Assembly (NCBI GenBank): GCA_035760685.1
Contig: DASTSM010000279.1
Span: forward strand, 1 to 11,114
Reading direction: 5' to 3'
Origin: ZC4RG20 sp035760685
GTDB lineage: Bacteria; Pseudomonadota; Gammaproteobacteria; Steroidobacterales; Rariloculaceae
DNA length: 11,114 bases
How positions within the stretch are numbered: position 1 is the stretch's first letter; each line of letters begins with the position of its first letter. Under the pieces are notes generated by a model. That model worked only from the letters and a program-made list of their open reading frames with translations. It searched no databases and was not told the DNA's origin. Positions 1 to 6,674 of this stretch are shown piece by piece. Position numbers and translations under genes: made by a program.

Positions 1-1
1 C

Positions 2-34
2 GTTCGCGACGGCGCGCTCGTGCGGCCTGAGTAG
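2..34 (+). CDS. C-terminal end of an upstream gene, possibly a periplasmic adaptor (partial)
   Basis: One frame entering from the left edge reads VRDGALVRPE and stops at TAG 32-34. The first palindromic repeat starts three bases later, which matches how this repeat family follows stop codons elsewhere in the window. The ending resembles the C-termini of HlyD/MacA-type adaptor proteins, and such adaptors often precede an ATPase and two permeases of MacB type. Ten residues cannot prove this. Another frame also stops nearby (TGA 28-30), so the frame choice rests on context. Confidence 0.3.
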   Translation, partial: VRDGALVRPE

Positions 35-36
35 GG

Positions 37-60
37 AAAATGGGGTCAGAGCCCATTTTT
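37..60 (+). repeat. Palindromic intergenic repeat, copy 1 (cluster A)
   Basis: Core TGGGGTCAGAGCCCA flanked by A4 and T5. The arms pair except for one G-G mismatch, because the left arm is of the GGGGTC type and the right arm of the GAGCCC type. The centre is TCAGA (called forward here). It lies just after the probable stop codon of the upstream gene. Confidence 0.85.
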
Positions 61-96
61 CATCGACGCGCACGAGAGGACCGCGGCATCGCGTCG

Positions 97-122
97 AAAA
101 ATGGGCTCTGAGCCCATTTTTT
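97..122 (-). repeat. Palindromic intergenic repeat, copy 2 (cluster A)
   Basis: Core ATGGGCTCTGAGCCCAT is a perfect palindrome around a single central T, flanked by A and T runs. It carries the GGGCTC/GAGCCC arm type, a paired change relative to the GGGGTC/GACCCC copies. The centre is TCTGA, the reverse orientation. Confidence 0.85.
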
Positions 123-142
123 CCGGAGGCCGGCGCGCGTCG

Positions 143-169
143 AAAGAATCGGCTCTGACCCCATTTTTT
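143..169 (-). repeat. Palindromic intergenic repeat, copy 3 (cluster A), abutting a start codon
   Basis: Core TCGGCTCTGACCCCA followed by T6, with two C-C mismatches in the stem. It ends two bases before the ATG of the ABC ATPase gene, so it occupies the place where a ribosome binding site would be. Reverse orientation (TCTGA). Confidence 0.8.
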
Positions 170-171
170 CC

Positions 172-1001
<830 letters not shown>

Positions 1002-1005
<4 letters not shown>

Positions 1006-2213
1006 GACCCGCGGACACGTTGAGCCTCTCGTTCGAGTCGTTGCGGCGCTTCCCGATGCGGACGTCGATGCTGCTGCTCGCGATCGCGATCGGCGTCGCC
1101 GCCGTCGTGATGCTCACGGGCGTCGCGGAGGGCGCGCGCCGCTATATCGTCGACGAGTTCGCGGCCCTCGGCACGAACCTCGTCGCGGTGCTGCCCGGCA
1201 AGTCCGAGACGGCGGGCGCCGGCGCAACCGGCATGCTGATCGGCGCGACGGCCCGCGATCTCACCCTGCAGGACGCGATGGCGATCGAGCGCAGCCCCTA
1301 CGTCACGCGCGTCGCGCCGCTCGTGATCGGCAGCGGCACGGCCTCGTGGGGCGCCCGCGAGCGCGACATCACGGTGCTAGGCGCGAACGCCGCGATTAAG
1401 AGCATCCAGCACTGGGACCTCGAAGCCGGACGTTTCCTGCCCGAGACCGAGCTCGACGTCGCGACGCCGGTCTGCGTGCTCGGCAGCGCGCTCGTGCCGG
1501 AGCTCTTCGGCACGACGGAGCCGATCGGCGAGTGGCTCAGGATCGGCGAGACGCGCTTCCGCGTCATCGGCGTGCTGCGCTCGGCCGGCCTCACGGGTCC
1601 GTTCGACACGAACGAGACCGTCATCGTGCCCGTCGCGAGCGCGCAGCAGCTCTTCAACGCGACCGGCGTCTTCCGCCTGCTCGCCGAGGCGACGAGCCGC
1701 GGGACGATTCAACTCGCCCGGCAGGACATCCTGCGCATCGTCAAGCTCCGGCACCAGGGCGAGGAGGACGTGACGGCGATCACGCAGGACGCGATCGTCG
1801 CGACCTTCGACACCATCTTCGACATGATCACGCTCGGGCTCGCGGCGATCGCCGGCATCAGTCTCATCGTCGCGGGCGTTCTCATCATGAACGTCATGCT
1901 CGTCGCCGTGAGCCAGCGCACGAGCGAGATCGGGCTGCTCAAGGCAGTCGGGGCCAAGAACCGGCAGATCGTCGCGCTGTTTCTGACGGAGGCGGGCTGC
2001 CTATCGCTGCTCGGCGCGCTGCTCGGCCTCGCGGTCGGCGCGGCCGGCACGCTCGCGCTCCGCGCGGCCTTCCCGGTCCTCGATTTCGGGCCGCCGGGCT
2101 GGGCGGTCGGCGCGGCGCTCGCGATCGCGGTCGCGAGCGGCCTCGGCTTCGGCATCATGCCGGCGCGACGCGCCGCGCGTCTCGACCCCGTGCAGGCGCT
2201 CATGAAGCGCTGA
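1002..2213 (+). CDS. ABC transporter permease, MacB/FtsX type (first)
   Basis: 403 residues with MacB-family topology. There is a short cytoplasmic N-terminus and a first membrane helix at about residues 20-42. A large periplasmic domain (about 45-265, MacB_PCD-like) follows, with the family-typical stretch RYIVDEF after the first helix. Three clustered helices in the last 130 residues form the FtsX domain. The cytoplasmic-loop motif SEIGLLKAVGA, typical of MacB/LolC/FtsX permeases, is present, and the protein ends PARRAARLDPVQALMKR, another family hallmark. It overlaps the ATPase gene by 4 bp (ATGA). It resembles the second permease throughout, so the two probably form a heterodimer with an ATPase dimer. 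These proteins usually work as mechanotransmission systems with a periplasmic adaptor and outer-membrane channel; the substrate cannot be read from sequence. Confidence 0.93.
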
Positions 2214-2218
2214 GGAGG
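2212..2218 (+). promoter_or_regulatory. Strong Shine-Dalgarno before a micro-ORF
   Basis: GAGGAGG starts inside the TGA stop of the first permease and lies four bases before ATG 2223. It is the best anti-16S match I found in the window, yet the ATG it serves opens only a 15-codon frame. Confidence 0.5.
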
Positions 2219-2222
2219 ACGC

Positions 2223-2270
2223 ATGCCGCCGTTCGCCGACGACGAGAACGATCGGTGCTCCTCGTCATGA
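2223..2270 (+). CDS. 15-codon micro-ORF between the two permease genes
   Basis: ATG 2223 to TGA 2268-2270 encodes MPPFADDENDRCSSS. It has no recognisable domain. It follows a strong Shine-Dalgarno, and its stop overlaps the next ribosome site AGAGG (2270-2274) of the second permease. It could be a translational relay that carries ribosomes across the 67-base gap, or a remnant of a permease start left by a rearrangement. It may equally be chance; no homologue can be named and the call is tentative. Confidence 0.25.
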   Translation: MPPFADDENDRCSSS

Positions 2271-2274
2271 GAGG
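2270..2274 (+). promoter_or_regulatory. Ribosome binding site of the second permease
   Basis: AGAGG lies six bases before ATG 2281 and supports that start for the second permease. Confidence 0.6.
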
Positions 2275-2280
2275 TAAGCC

Positions 2281-3480
2281 ATGCTGCCCGTCGACTTCGT
2301 GAGCTTCGTCGGCAGATCGATCTTCGCGCACCGCTTGCGCAGCGTGCTGACGGCGCTCGGCATCGCGGTCGGCGTCGCGGCCGTCGTGCTGCTGACCTCG
2401 ATCGGCGAGGGGTTGAACCGCTACATCGTCGATCAGTTCACGCAGTTCGGGACGACGACGCTCGCCGTGCAAGCCGGCAAGGCGAATACGTTCGGCGTCT
2501 CGCCCGGCGTGCTGAACTCGGTCAGGCCCCTGAGCCTCGCAGACGCGGAGGCGCTCGAGCGCGCGCCGTACATCGAGTCCATCGTGCCGACCGTCTCCGG
2601 CAGCGGCACGGTCGAGGCCAATGGGCGCGAGCGCACCGTCAACATCTTCTCGGTAGGGCCCGAGTTCGACAAGGCCTTCAGGTTCACGGTCGCGATGGGA
2701 ACGTTCCTGCCGATGGACGACATCGAGCGGCCGCGCGCGGTCGCGGTGCTCGGCTCGAAGGTGTTCGAAGAGCTCTACGAGGGACGGAACGCGCTCGGGG
2801 ACCGAATCCGCATCGGCGGCGAGCGCTTCCGCGTCGTCGGCGTCATGGAGTCGAAGGGTCAGATGGTCGGCTTCGACCTCGACGACTCGGTATACATTCC
2901 CGTCGCGCGCGGCCTCGAGCTCTTCAATCGCGAAGGACTCCAGGAGATCGACATCCTCTACAGCCCGTCCGCGCCCGTCGACGAGGTCGTCGCGGGCATC
3001 CGCCGCATCCTCGTCGCGCGTCACGGCGCCGAAGACTTCACCATCACGACCCAGCAGCAAATGCTCGACGTGCTGGGGTCGATCCTCGACGTGCTCACGC
3101 TCGGGGTCGCGGCGCTCGGCGGCATCTCGCTGCTCGTGGGCGGCGTCGGCATCTTCACGATCATGACGATCGCGGTGCGCGAGCGCACGCAAGAGATCGG
3201 CTTGCTGCGCGCGGTCGGCGCGCGGCGGTCGCGCGTCGCGCAGATCTTTCTCGGCGAGGCTATGCTGCTCTCGGGCGTCGGCGGGCTCGGCGGGCTCGCC
3301 GTCGGCATCGCGATCGTGCTCGCCGTGCAGGTGCTCGTGCCCGCGATGCCCGCAAGCCTCTCGTGGCTCTACATCGTGCTCTCGCTCGTCATCGCCGTCG
3401 CGATCGGCCTCGTCGCCGGCGTCGCGCCCGCCCACCGAGCCGCCGCGCTCGAGCCGCTCGAGGCGCTGCGCACCGAGTGA
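2281..3480 (+). CDS. ABC transporter permease, MacB/FtsX type (second)
   Basis: 399 residues, a diverged paralogue of the preceding permease. It has the same order: first membrane helix at about residues 20-42, RYIVDQF just after it, a periplasmic domain to about residue 265, then three C-terminal helices of the FtsX domain. The loop motif QEIGLLRAVGARRSRV and the ending PAHRAAALEPLEALRTE are family hallmarks. Shared blocks such as SGSGT, RFRV(I/V)GV and a V(Y/I)(I/V)PVA stretch show that the two permeases arose by duplication. It is the last gene of the operon: the stop TGA 3478-3480 runs directly into two palindromic repeats that could end transcription. It probably pairs with the first permease in one inner-membrane complex; substrate unknown. 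Confidence 0.93.
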   Translation: MLPVDFVSFVGRSIFAHRLRSVLTALGIAVGVAAVVLLTSIGEGLNRYIVDQFTQFGTTTLAVQAGKANTFGVSPGVLNSVRPLSLADAEALERAPYIESIVPTVSGSGTVEANGRERTVNIFSVGPEFDKAFRFTVAMGTFLPMDDIERPRAVAVLGSKVFEELYEGRNALGDRIRIGGERFRVVGVMESKGQMVGFDLDDSVYIPVARGLELFNREGLQEIDILYSPSAPVDEVVAGIRRILVARHGAEDFTITTQQQMLDVLGSILDVLTLGVAALGGISLLVGGVGIFTIMTIAVRERTQEIGLLRAVGARRSRVAQIFLGEAMLLSGVGGLGGLAVGIAIVLAVQVLVPAMPASLSWLYIVLSLVIAVAIGLVAGVAPAHRAAALEPLEALRTE

Positions 3481-3503
3481 AATTGGGGTCAGACCCCATT
3501 TTT
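3480..3503 (+). repeat. Palindromic intergenic repeat, copy 4 (cluster B)
   Basis: Core TGGGGTCAGACCCCA with perfect arms, followed by T5. It begins on the last base of the second permease's stop codon. Forward orientation (TCAGA). Confidence 0.88.
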
Positions 3504-3510
3504 CCGCCGG

Positions 3511-3534
3511 AAACTGGGGTCAGACCCCATTTTT
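3511..3534 (+). repeat. Palindromic intergenic repeat, copy 5 (cluster B)
   Basis: Core TGGGGTCAGACCCCA, identical to copy 4, preceded by AAAC and followed by T5. Only seven bases separate it from copy 4. Forward orientation. Confidence 0.88.
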
Positions 3535-3567
3535 CGTAGCCCGAGTCTCTTGGGCCGCTCGCCTCGG

Positions 3568-3590
3568 AAAATCGGCTCTGACTCCATTTT
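3568..3590 (-). repeat. Palindromic intergenic repeat, copy 6 (cluster B), abutting a stop codon
   Basis: Degenerate core TCGGCTCTGACTCCA flanked by A4 and T4. It has two C-C mismatches and a G-T wobble in the stem. It ends exactly at the stop codon (3591-3593, read on the - strand) of the nuclease gene. Reverse orientation (TCTGA). Confidence 0.75.
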
Positions 3591-4496
3591 CTAGCCGCAG
3601 CCGAAGAGACGGTTCAGCGTCGAGGCTAGACGCACGGCCGCGTGCGCGAGGCGATCGCGCGTGATCGCGTCCGCGCGCTCGAGGTAGCGCGAATCGAGAA
3701 CCGCCGGGCCGCCGCGCGAGCGCGGGAAGGCGTAGACCTGAGAGCGCAAGGCGAGGCTCTCGGCGGCCCAGGCTTCGGGCGCGAAGGATTGCGGCATCCT
3801 CGCGAGCTCCACGACCTTGGGCCGCACCGCCCGCTCGTACTCCGCGCGCGAGAGGCCGGCGACCTCGAGAACGTCCGTGTCCCAGAAACGGTGCAGGTTC
3901 ACCGTGGTCGATCCGTAGCGCACGTCGATCGTATTGCCGCCGCGATCCGAAGCGCGGCCGACGTGGAGCGGCTGGTGCACGTCGACGATGAAGTGAATGA
4001 GAAAGCGAAGCGCATCGAGGCGCTCGGCGCGCGACGACGCCTGCGTCAGATCCGCGGCGCTCCGCTCGATCGCGAGCAGCACGTCGCCTTCCGGCGGATG
4101 CCGGTAGCTCGACAGGGCCCGGCCGTCCGCGATGTTCATGTAGTGCCACGGCCCCGTGTTGCGCCACCGCGGCTCGTCGCGGATCGTGTCGGCCCAGACG
4201 CCGAGCTCGGCGAGGCTGCGCCCGCCCGATATCTCCGCGACGCGCGCCGCGGCGGAGCGGCAAAGCAGCGGCTCGGCGAGCGCGCCCGCGACGCGATGGC
4301 CTTGCGGCCCGTAGGCGCCGGCGCCGGGCGGCGCCAGCGCGGCGGCGCACCCGAGCAGTGCAACGAGCGGCCGCGCACGCAAAGATTCACGGAAGCGAAT
4401 ACGGAAGCGTTTACGGAGGCGCATGCGGAAGCGTTTACGGAAGCGCTCACGGAAGCGCATGCAGAAGCGAAGCGGCATCGAGAGGCGCCCGCGCAT
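3591..4496 (-). CDS. S1/P1-type zinc nuclease, exported, with arginine-rich N-terminus
   Basis: A trinuclear-zinc phosphodiesterase family that cleaves single-stranded RNA/DNA and 3'-nucleotides, normally outside the cytoplasm. The metal ligands are visible in family order: His67 (GH), Asp103 (WADTIRD), His118 (WHYMNI), His168 and Asp172, His178 (HQPLH), His202 and Asp206 (LHRFWDTD). A signal-peptide core (about residues 43-58) ends at AGA before Tyr62. In S1/P1 enzymes the mature N-terminal residue is Trp and binds zinc by its backbone, so Tyr is a substitution there. Residues 13-38 are RFR(E/K/M/I)-type repeats from a 12-bp minisatellite, an extremely basic leader. The true start could be a later Met (residue 7, 13 or 25). 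Cys50 in LLGC weakly resembles a lipobox. The gene follows waaA by 14 bases and is probably last in that operon. Confidence 0.88.
   Translation of the reverse strand: MRGRLSMPLRFCMRFRERFRKRFRMRLRKRFRIRFRESLRARPLVALLGCAAALAPPGAGAYGPQGHRVAGALAEPLLCRSAAARVAEISGGRSLAELGVWADTIRDEPRWRNTGPWHYMNIADGRALSSYRHPPEGDVLLAIERSAADLTQASSRAERLDALRFLIHFIVDVHQPLHVGRASDRGGNTIDVRYGSTTVNLHRFWDTDVLEVAGLSRAEYERAVRPKVVELARMPQSFAPEAWAAESLALRSQVYAFPRSRGGPAVLDSRYLERADAITRDRLAHAAVRLASTLNRLFGCG
4388..4471 (-). repeat. 12-bp tandem repeat in the nuclease leader
   Basis: Seven 12-bp units, written on the + strand as variants of tacggaagcgtt. They are in frame and encode R-(F/L)-R-x four-residue repeats on the - strand. Units differ by one to four bases, mostly at the junction codon. 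The repeat makes the region before the signal-peptide core almost entirely Arg, Phe and Lys. Changes in unit number would keep the frame. Confidence 0.85.
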
Positions 4497-4510
4497 CGTG
4501 GCGCCGGCCC

Positions 4511-5836
4511 TTAGTCCGCCTCGCGCTCGATCGCCGAGCTCGGCACGGCGGAGCGCCGAGACGCAAAGCCGATGCGCCCGAGCTCCTCGTCGACGAGTTC
4601 GAGCGTGCGCTCGAGGGCGCCGTGGTTGTCCCGCATGAGACCGTGCGCGGCCTCGCCCATCGAGCGCCGGCGCTCGGGATCCGAGAGCAGCTCCGAGACG
4701 GTGGCGGCGAGCTCGTCGGCGTCGCGCACCTGCCGGGCCGCGCCGCGCGCGAGCGCGAGCGCGCTGATTTCCTCGAAGTGGAACATGTGCGGTCCGAAGA
4801 TCACGGGCACGCTCACGGCGCAGGCCTCGAGGATGTTCTGACCGCCGCGCGGCACGAGGCTGCCGCCGACGAACGCGACGTCCGAAGCCGCGTAAAGCTT
4901 CTGCAGCTCGCCCATCGTGTCGCCGACGACGATGTCGACATCGTCGCCGAGCTCCTGGAAATCGATGCTGCGCAGCGAAATTGCATAGCGGCGCCGCTCG
5001 CAGAGCCTCGCCACGGCCGCGAATCGCTCGGGATGCCGGGGCACGAGCGCGAGCAGCAGGCGCGGATGCTTCTCGCGCAGGCGCTTAAACGCATCGAGCA
5101 CCTGCGCCTCTTCGCCCGGATGCGTGCTCGCCGCGATCCACACGGGCCGATCGCGGCCCCATTGCTGGCGCACGGCGGCGCCTTCCTGCAAAAGGCTCTG
5201 CGGCACCTCGACGTCGAACTTGAGGTTGCCCGTCACGTGAATCCGCCGGGGATCGGCGCCGAGCGTGCGCAGCCGCTCGGCATCAAGCTCGGTCTGCGGG
5301 CAGAGGAGATCGGCCATGCTGAACATGCGCGCGACCGTGTGCGGCACGCGCAGGTAGCCCTCGAGCGCGGTCTGCGACACCCGGACGTTGACGAGAAAGA
5401 GCGGGATGCCGCGCCGCTTCAACGATGCGAAGATGTTCGGCCAGAACTCGGTCTCAGCGATGACGGCGAGCTCGGGCTGCACGCGATTCAGGAAACGGTA
5501 TACGGCGTCCGGAAAGTCGAACGGCACGTACGAGTGGCTCACGCGCTCGCCGAAGAGCTCCTTGACCTGCTCCGAGCCTGTCGGCGTCATCGTCGTGACG
5601 AGAATCCGGTGATCGGGATAGCGCTCGTCGAGGGCGACGATGAGCGCCGCGGAGGAGCGGACCTCGCCGACCGAGACCGCGTGCACCCAGATGACTCGCT
5701 CGGCCGCCGGCCGCCGGACGAAGCCGAAGCGCTCGGGCCAGCGGTTCCAGTACGGCGCGTAGCGCAGGCCGCGCCAGAGCAGGCTTGCGATCGCATAGGG
5801 CAGCAGCAGATAAGACCCGAACGTCCAGAAGGTCAC
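4511..5836 (-). CDS. waaA: Kdo transferase (3-deoxy-D-manno-octulosonic acid transferase), WaaA/KdtA
   Basis: An inner-membrane GT-B glycosyltransferase (GT30) that moves Kdo from CMP-Kdo to the lipid A precursor. Numbered from GTG 5836 (441 residues): N-terminal membrane anchor (about 4-22), WPERFG, catalytic Glu58 in HAVSVGE, TTMTPTGS (82-89), ETEFWPN (128-134), VTGNLKFD, STHPGEE, VPRHPERF, DTMGEL and GGSLVPRGGQN. This is the more canonical of the two Kdo transferases here. One oddity is Gln333 where most family members have His (GGHN). GTG 5836 is preferred because GGGGAG (5846-5851) lies nine bases upstream and the protein then starts like the family; GTG 5857 adds seven residues but has only a palindromic repeat upstream. 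It lies between the KdsC-like gene and the nuclease gene. Confidence 0.92.
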   Translation of the reverse strand: MTFWTFGSYLLLPYAIASLLWRGLRYAPYWNRWPERFGFVRRPAAERVIWVHAVSVGEVRSSAALIVALDERYPDHRILVTTMTPTGSEQVKELFGERVSHSYVPFDFPDAVYRFLNRVQPELAVIAETEFWPNIFASLKRRGIPLFLVNVRVSQTALEGYLRVPHTVARMFSMADLLCPQTELDAERLRTLGADPRRIHVTGNLKFDVEVPQSLLQEGAAVRQQWGRDRPVWIAASTHPGEEAQVLDAFKRLREKHPRLLLALVPRHPERFAAVARLCERRRYAISLRSIDFQELGDDVDIVVGDTMGELQKLYAASDVAFVGGSLVPRGGQNILEACAVSVPVIFGPHMFHFEEISALALARGAARQVRDADELAATVSELLSDPERRRSMGEAAHGLMRDNHGALERTLELVDEELGRIGFASRRSAVPSSAIEREAD

Positions 5837-5845
5837 GGCGGGTCG

Positions 5846-5851
5846 CTCCCC
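5846..5851 (-). promoter_or_regulatory. Ribosome binding site that decides the waaA start
   Basis: On the - strand this reads GGGGAG, nine bases before GTG 5836. No comparable site precedes the alternative GTG at 5857, so the shorter protein is preferred. Confidence 0.5.
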
Positions 5852-5861
5852 GTGCACGCCG

Positions 5862-5886
5862 AAAAAATGGGGTCAGACCCCATTTT
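5862..5886 (+). repeat. Palindromic intergenic repeat, copy 7 (cluster C)
   Basis: Perfect core TGGGGTCAGACCCCA with A6 before and T4 after. It lies just upstream of waaA (on the - strand). Forward orientation (TCAGA). Confidence 0.9.
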
Positions 5887-5909
5887 CGGCCGATGCGGCC
5901 GGTCCATCG

Positions 5910-5934
5910 AAAATGGGGTCTGACCCCATTTTTT
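5910..5934 (-). repeat. Palindromic intergenic repeat, copy 8 (cluster C), overlapping a stop codon
   Basis: Perfect core TGGGGTCTGACCCCA flanked by A4 and T6. Its last T is also the last base of the TGA stop of the KdsC-like gene. It is the exact reverse complement of copy 7's core, 23 bases away. The linker contains a smaller inverted repeat (CGGCC and GGCCG around GATGC). Confidence 0.9.
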
Positions 5935-6623
5935 CATTGCGGCGCTCCGAGCAGCTGCGTCTCGACGGCCTGCCGCGCCGCGAAATACTCGACGTAGTCG
6001 GGCGCCCATTCGCTGCGGGCTTGCACGACGTCGTCGAAGACGCCCATGAGGCCGAGCAGGAGCTCCGCGGCCTCGCGGACGGGATAGGCGCCCGCTTCCG
6101 CGGCCGTGATGTAGTCGCAGAGGTCGCGGCGCGCGGCGTAGTCCTTGAGCAGCGGGCTCGCAGCGCGCCGCACGAGAATGCGCACGCCGCAGCGCGCCGC
6201 CATGCCGAGATCGTTGACGTCGTCGAAGACGCAAACGAGCGCTCGTGCCTCGACCCCGAAGGCGGCGCAGAGCGCCTCGAGCGCGACGCGCTTGTCTTTG
6301 GCGCCGGCGAAGACCGCGTGAAAGTGCTCGCGGGCTGCAAAGCGGCGCGCCGTCGGGTTGTCCTCGCCCGTGATCAAGGCGGCGACGGGCAGCGCGCCGC
6401 GCGCTCGCCACAGCGCGAAACGCAGCAGATTCGTGCCCATGGAGTCGGCTTCGCTGAAGGTGCTCGTCACGCCCTCGCCCTTCGCGCCCTGGCTGAAGAC
6501 GCCGTCCCAGTCGAGCACGATACCGCGAATGCCGGCGAGCCGCGCGGCGAGCTCCGCCGCCGGCGTCAGGAACAGCCCCCCGAGGGCCGAGAAGACGGCC
6601 TCGACTTCAGCCGAGCGCGGCAT
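5934..6623 (-). CDS. KdsC-like HAD-superfamily phosphatase
   Basis: A HAD hydrolase of the small-cap C0 type resembling KdsC, which dephosphorylates Kdo-8-phosphate. Motif I is LDWDGVFSQG (nucleophile Asp38, acid/base Asp40). Motif II is ITGED (Thr85), motif III Lys is probably Lys109 or Lys111, and motif IV is VFDDVNDL (Asp134/135, Asp138). It differs from typical KdsC: that family usually has DVDGVLTDG in motif I and RDG(Y/M)G where this has ADSMG. At 229 residues it is longer than the usual 170-190, with about 30 extra residues at each end. The gene lies 51 bases downstream of the transaldolase-CBS gene, and its neighbours support a Kdo or Kdo-like phosphate substrate. ATG 6623 has no Shine-Dalgarno; a palindromic repeat lies five bases upstream. 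Phosphatase fold is confident, substrate is inferred. Confidence 0.85.
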   Translation of the reverse strand: MPRSAEVEAVFSALGGLFLTPAAELAARLAGIRGIVLDWDGVFSQGAKGEGVTSTFSEADSMGTNLLRFALWRARGALPVAALITGEDNPTARRFAAREHFHAVFAGAKDKRVALEALCAAFGVEARALVCVFDDVNDLGMAARCGVRILVRRAASPLLKDYAARRDLCDYITAAEAGAYPVREAAELLLGLMGVFDDVVQARSEWAPDYVEYFAARQAVETQLLGAPQ

Positions 6624-6628
6624 CGCCG

Positions 6629-6652
6629 AAAAATGGGATCAGAGCCCTTTTT
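6629..6652 (+). repeat. Palindromic intergenic repeat, copy 9 (single)
   Basis: Degenerate core TGGGATCAGAGCCCT with A5 and T5 flanks, in the gap between the transaldolase-CBS stop and the KdsC-like start. It has T-T and A-G mismatches in the stem. Forward orientation (TCAGA). It occupies the region upstream of ATG 6623. Confidence 0.78.
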
Positions 6653-6674
6653 CCCGCCCGCCTCATCGAGCCGC

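Larger units (their letters stand above)
3480..3534. terminator. Possible bidirectional terminator formed by two palindromes
   Basis: Two hairpins in tandem, each with a GGGG/CCCC stem, a TCAGA loop and a T5 run, stand between convergent genes (permease ending at 3480, nuclease ending at 3591). The upstream A-runs give the same shape on the opposite strand. The structure fits intrinsic termination, but the repeat family also occurs inside a probable operon, so function is inferred. Confidence 0.4.

Noticed and set aside
37..169. Possible CRISPR array from the repeated palindromes
   Set aside because: Copies vary in sequence and orientation, spacers are of unequal length (36 and 20 bases here), and there are no cas genes.
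4335..4360. Lipobox (LLGC, Cys50) in the nuclease leader
   Set aside because: The hydrophobic core continues past the Cys and a better signal peptidase I site follows at AGA; lipidation at Cys50 would also leave the zinc-binding N-terminal residue buried.
4358..5923. Long + strand open frame (521 codons) opposite waaA
   Set aside because: No recognisable domain, antisense to an intact Kdo transferase gene, and it reads through both a minisatellite and a palindrome. It is a codon-bias shadow.
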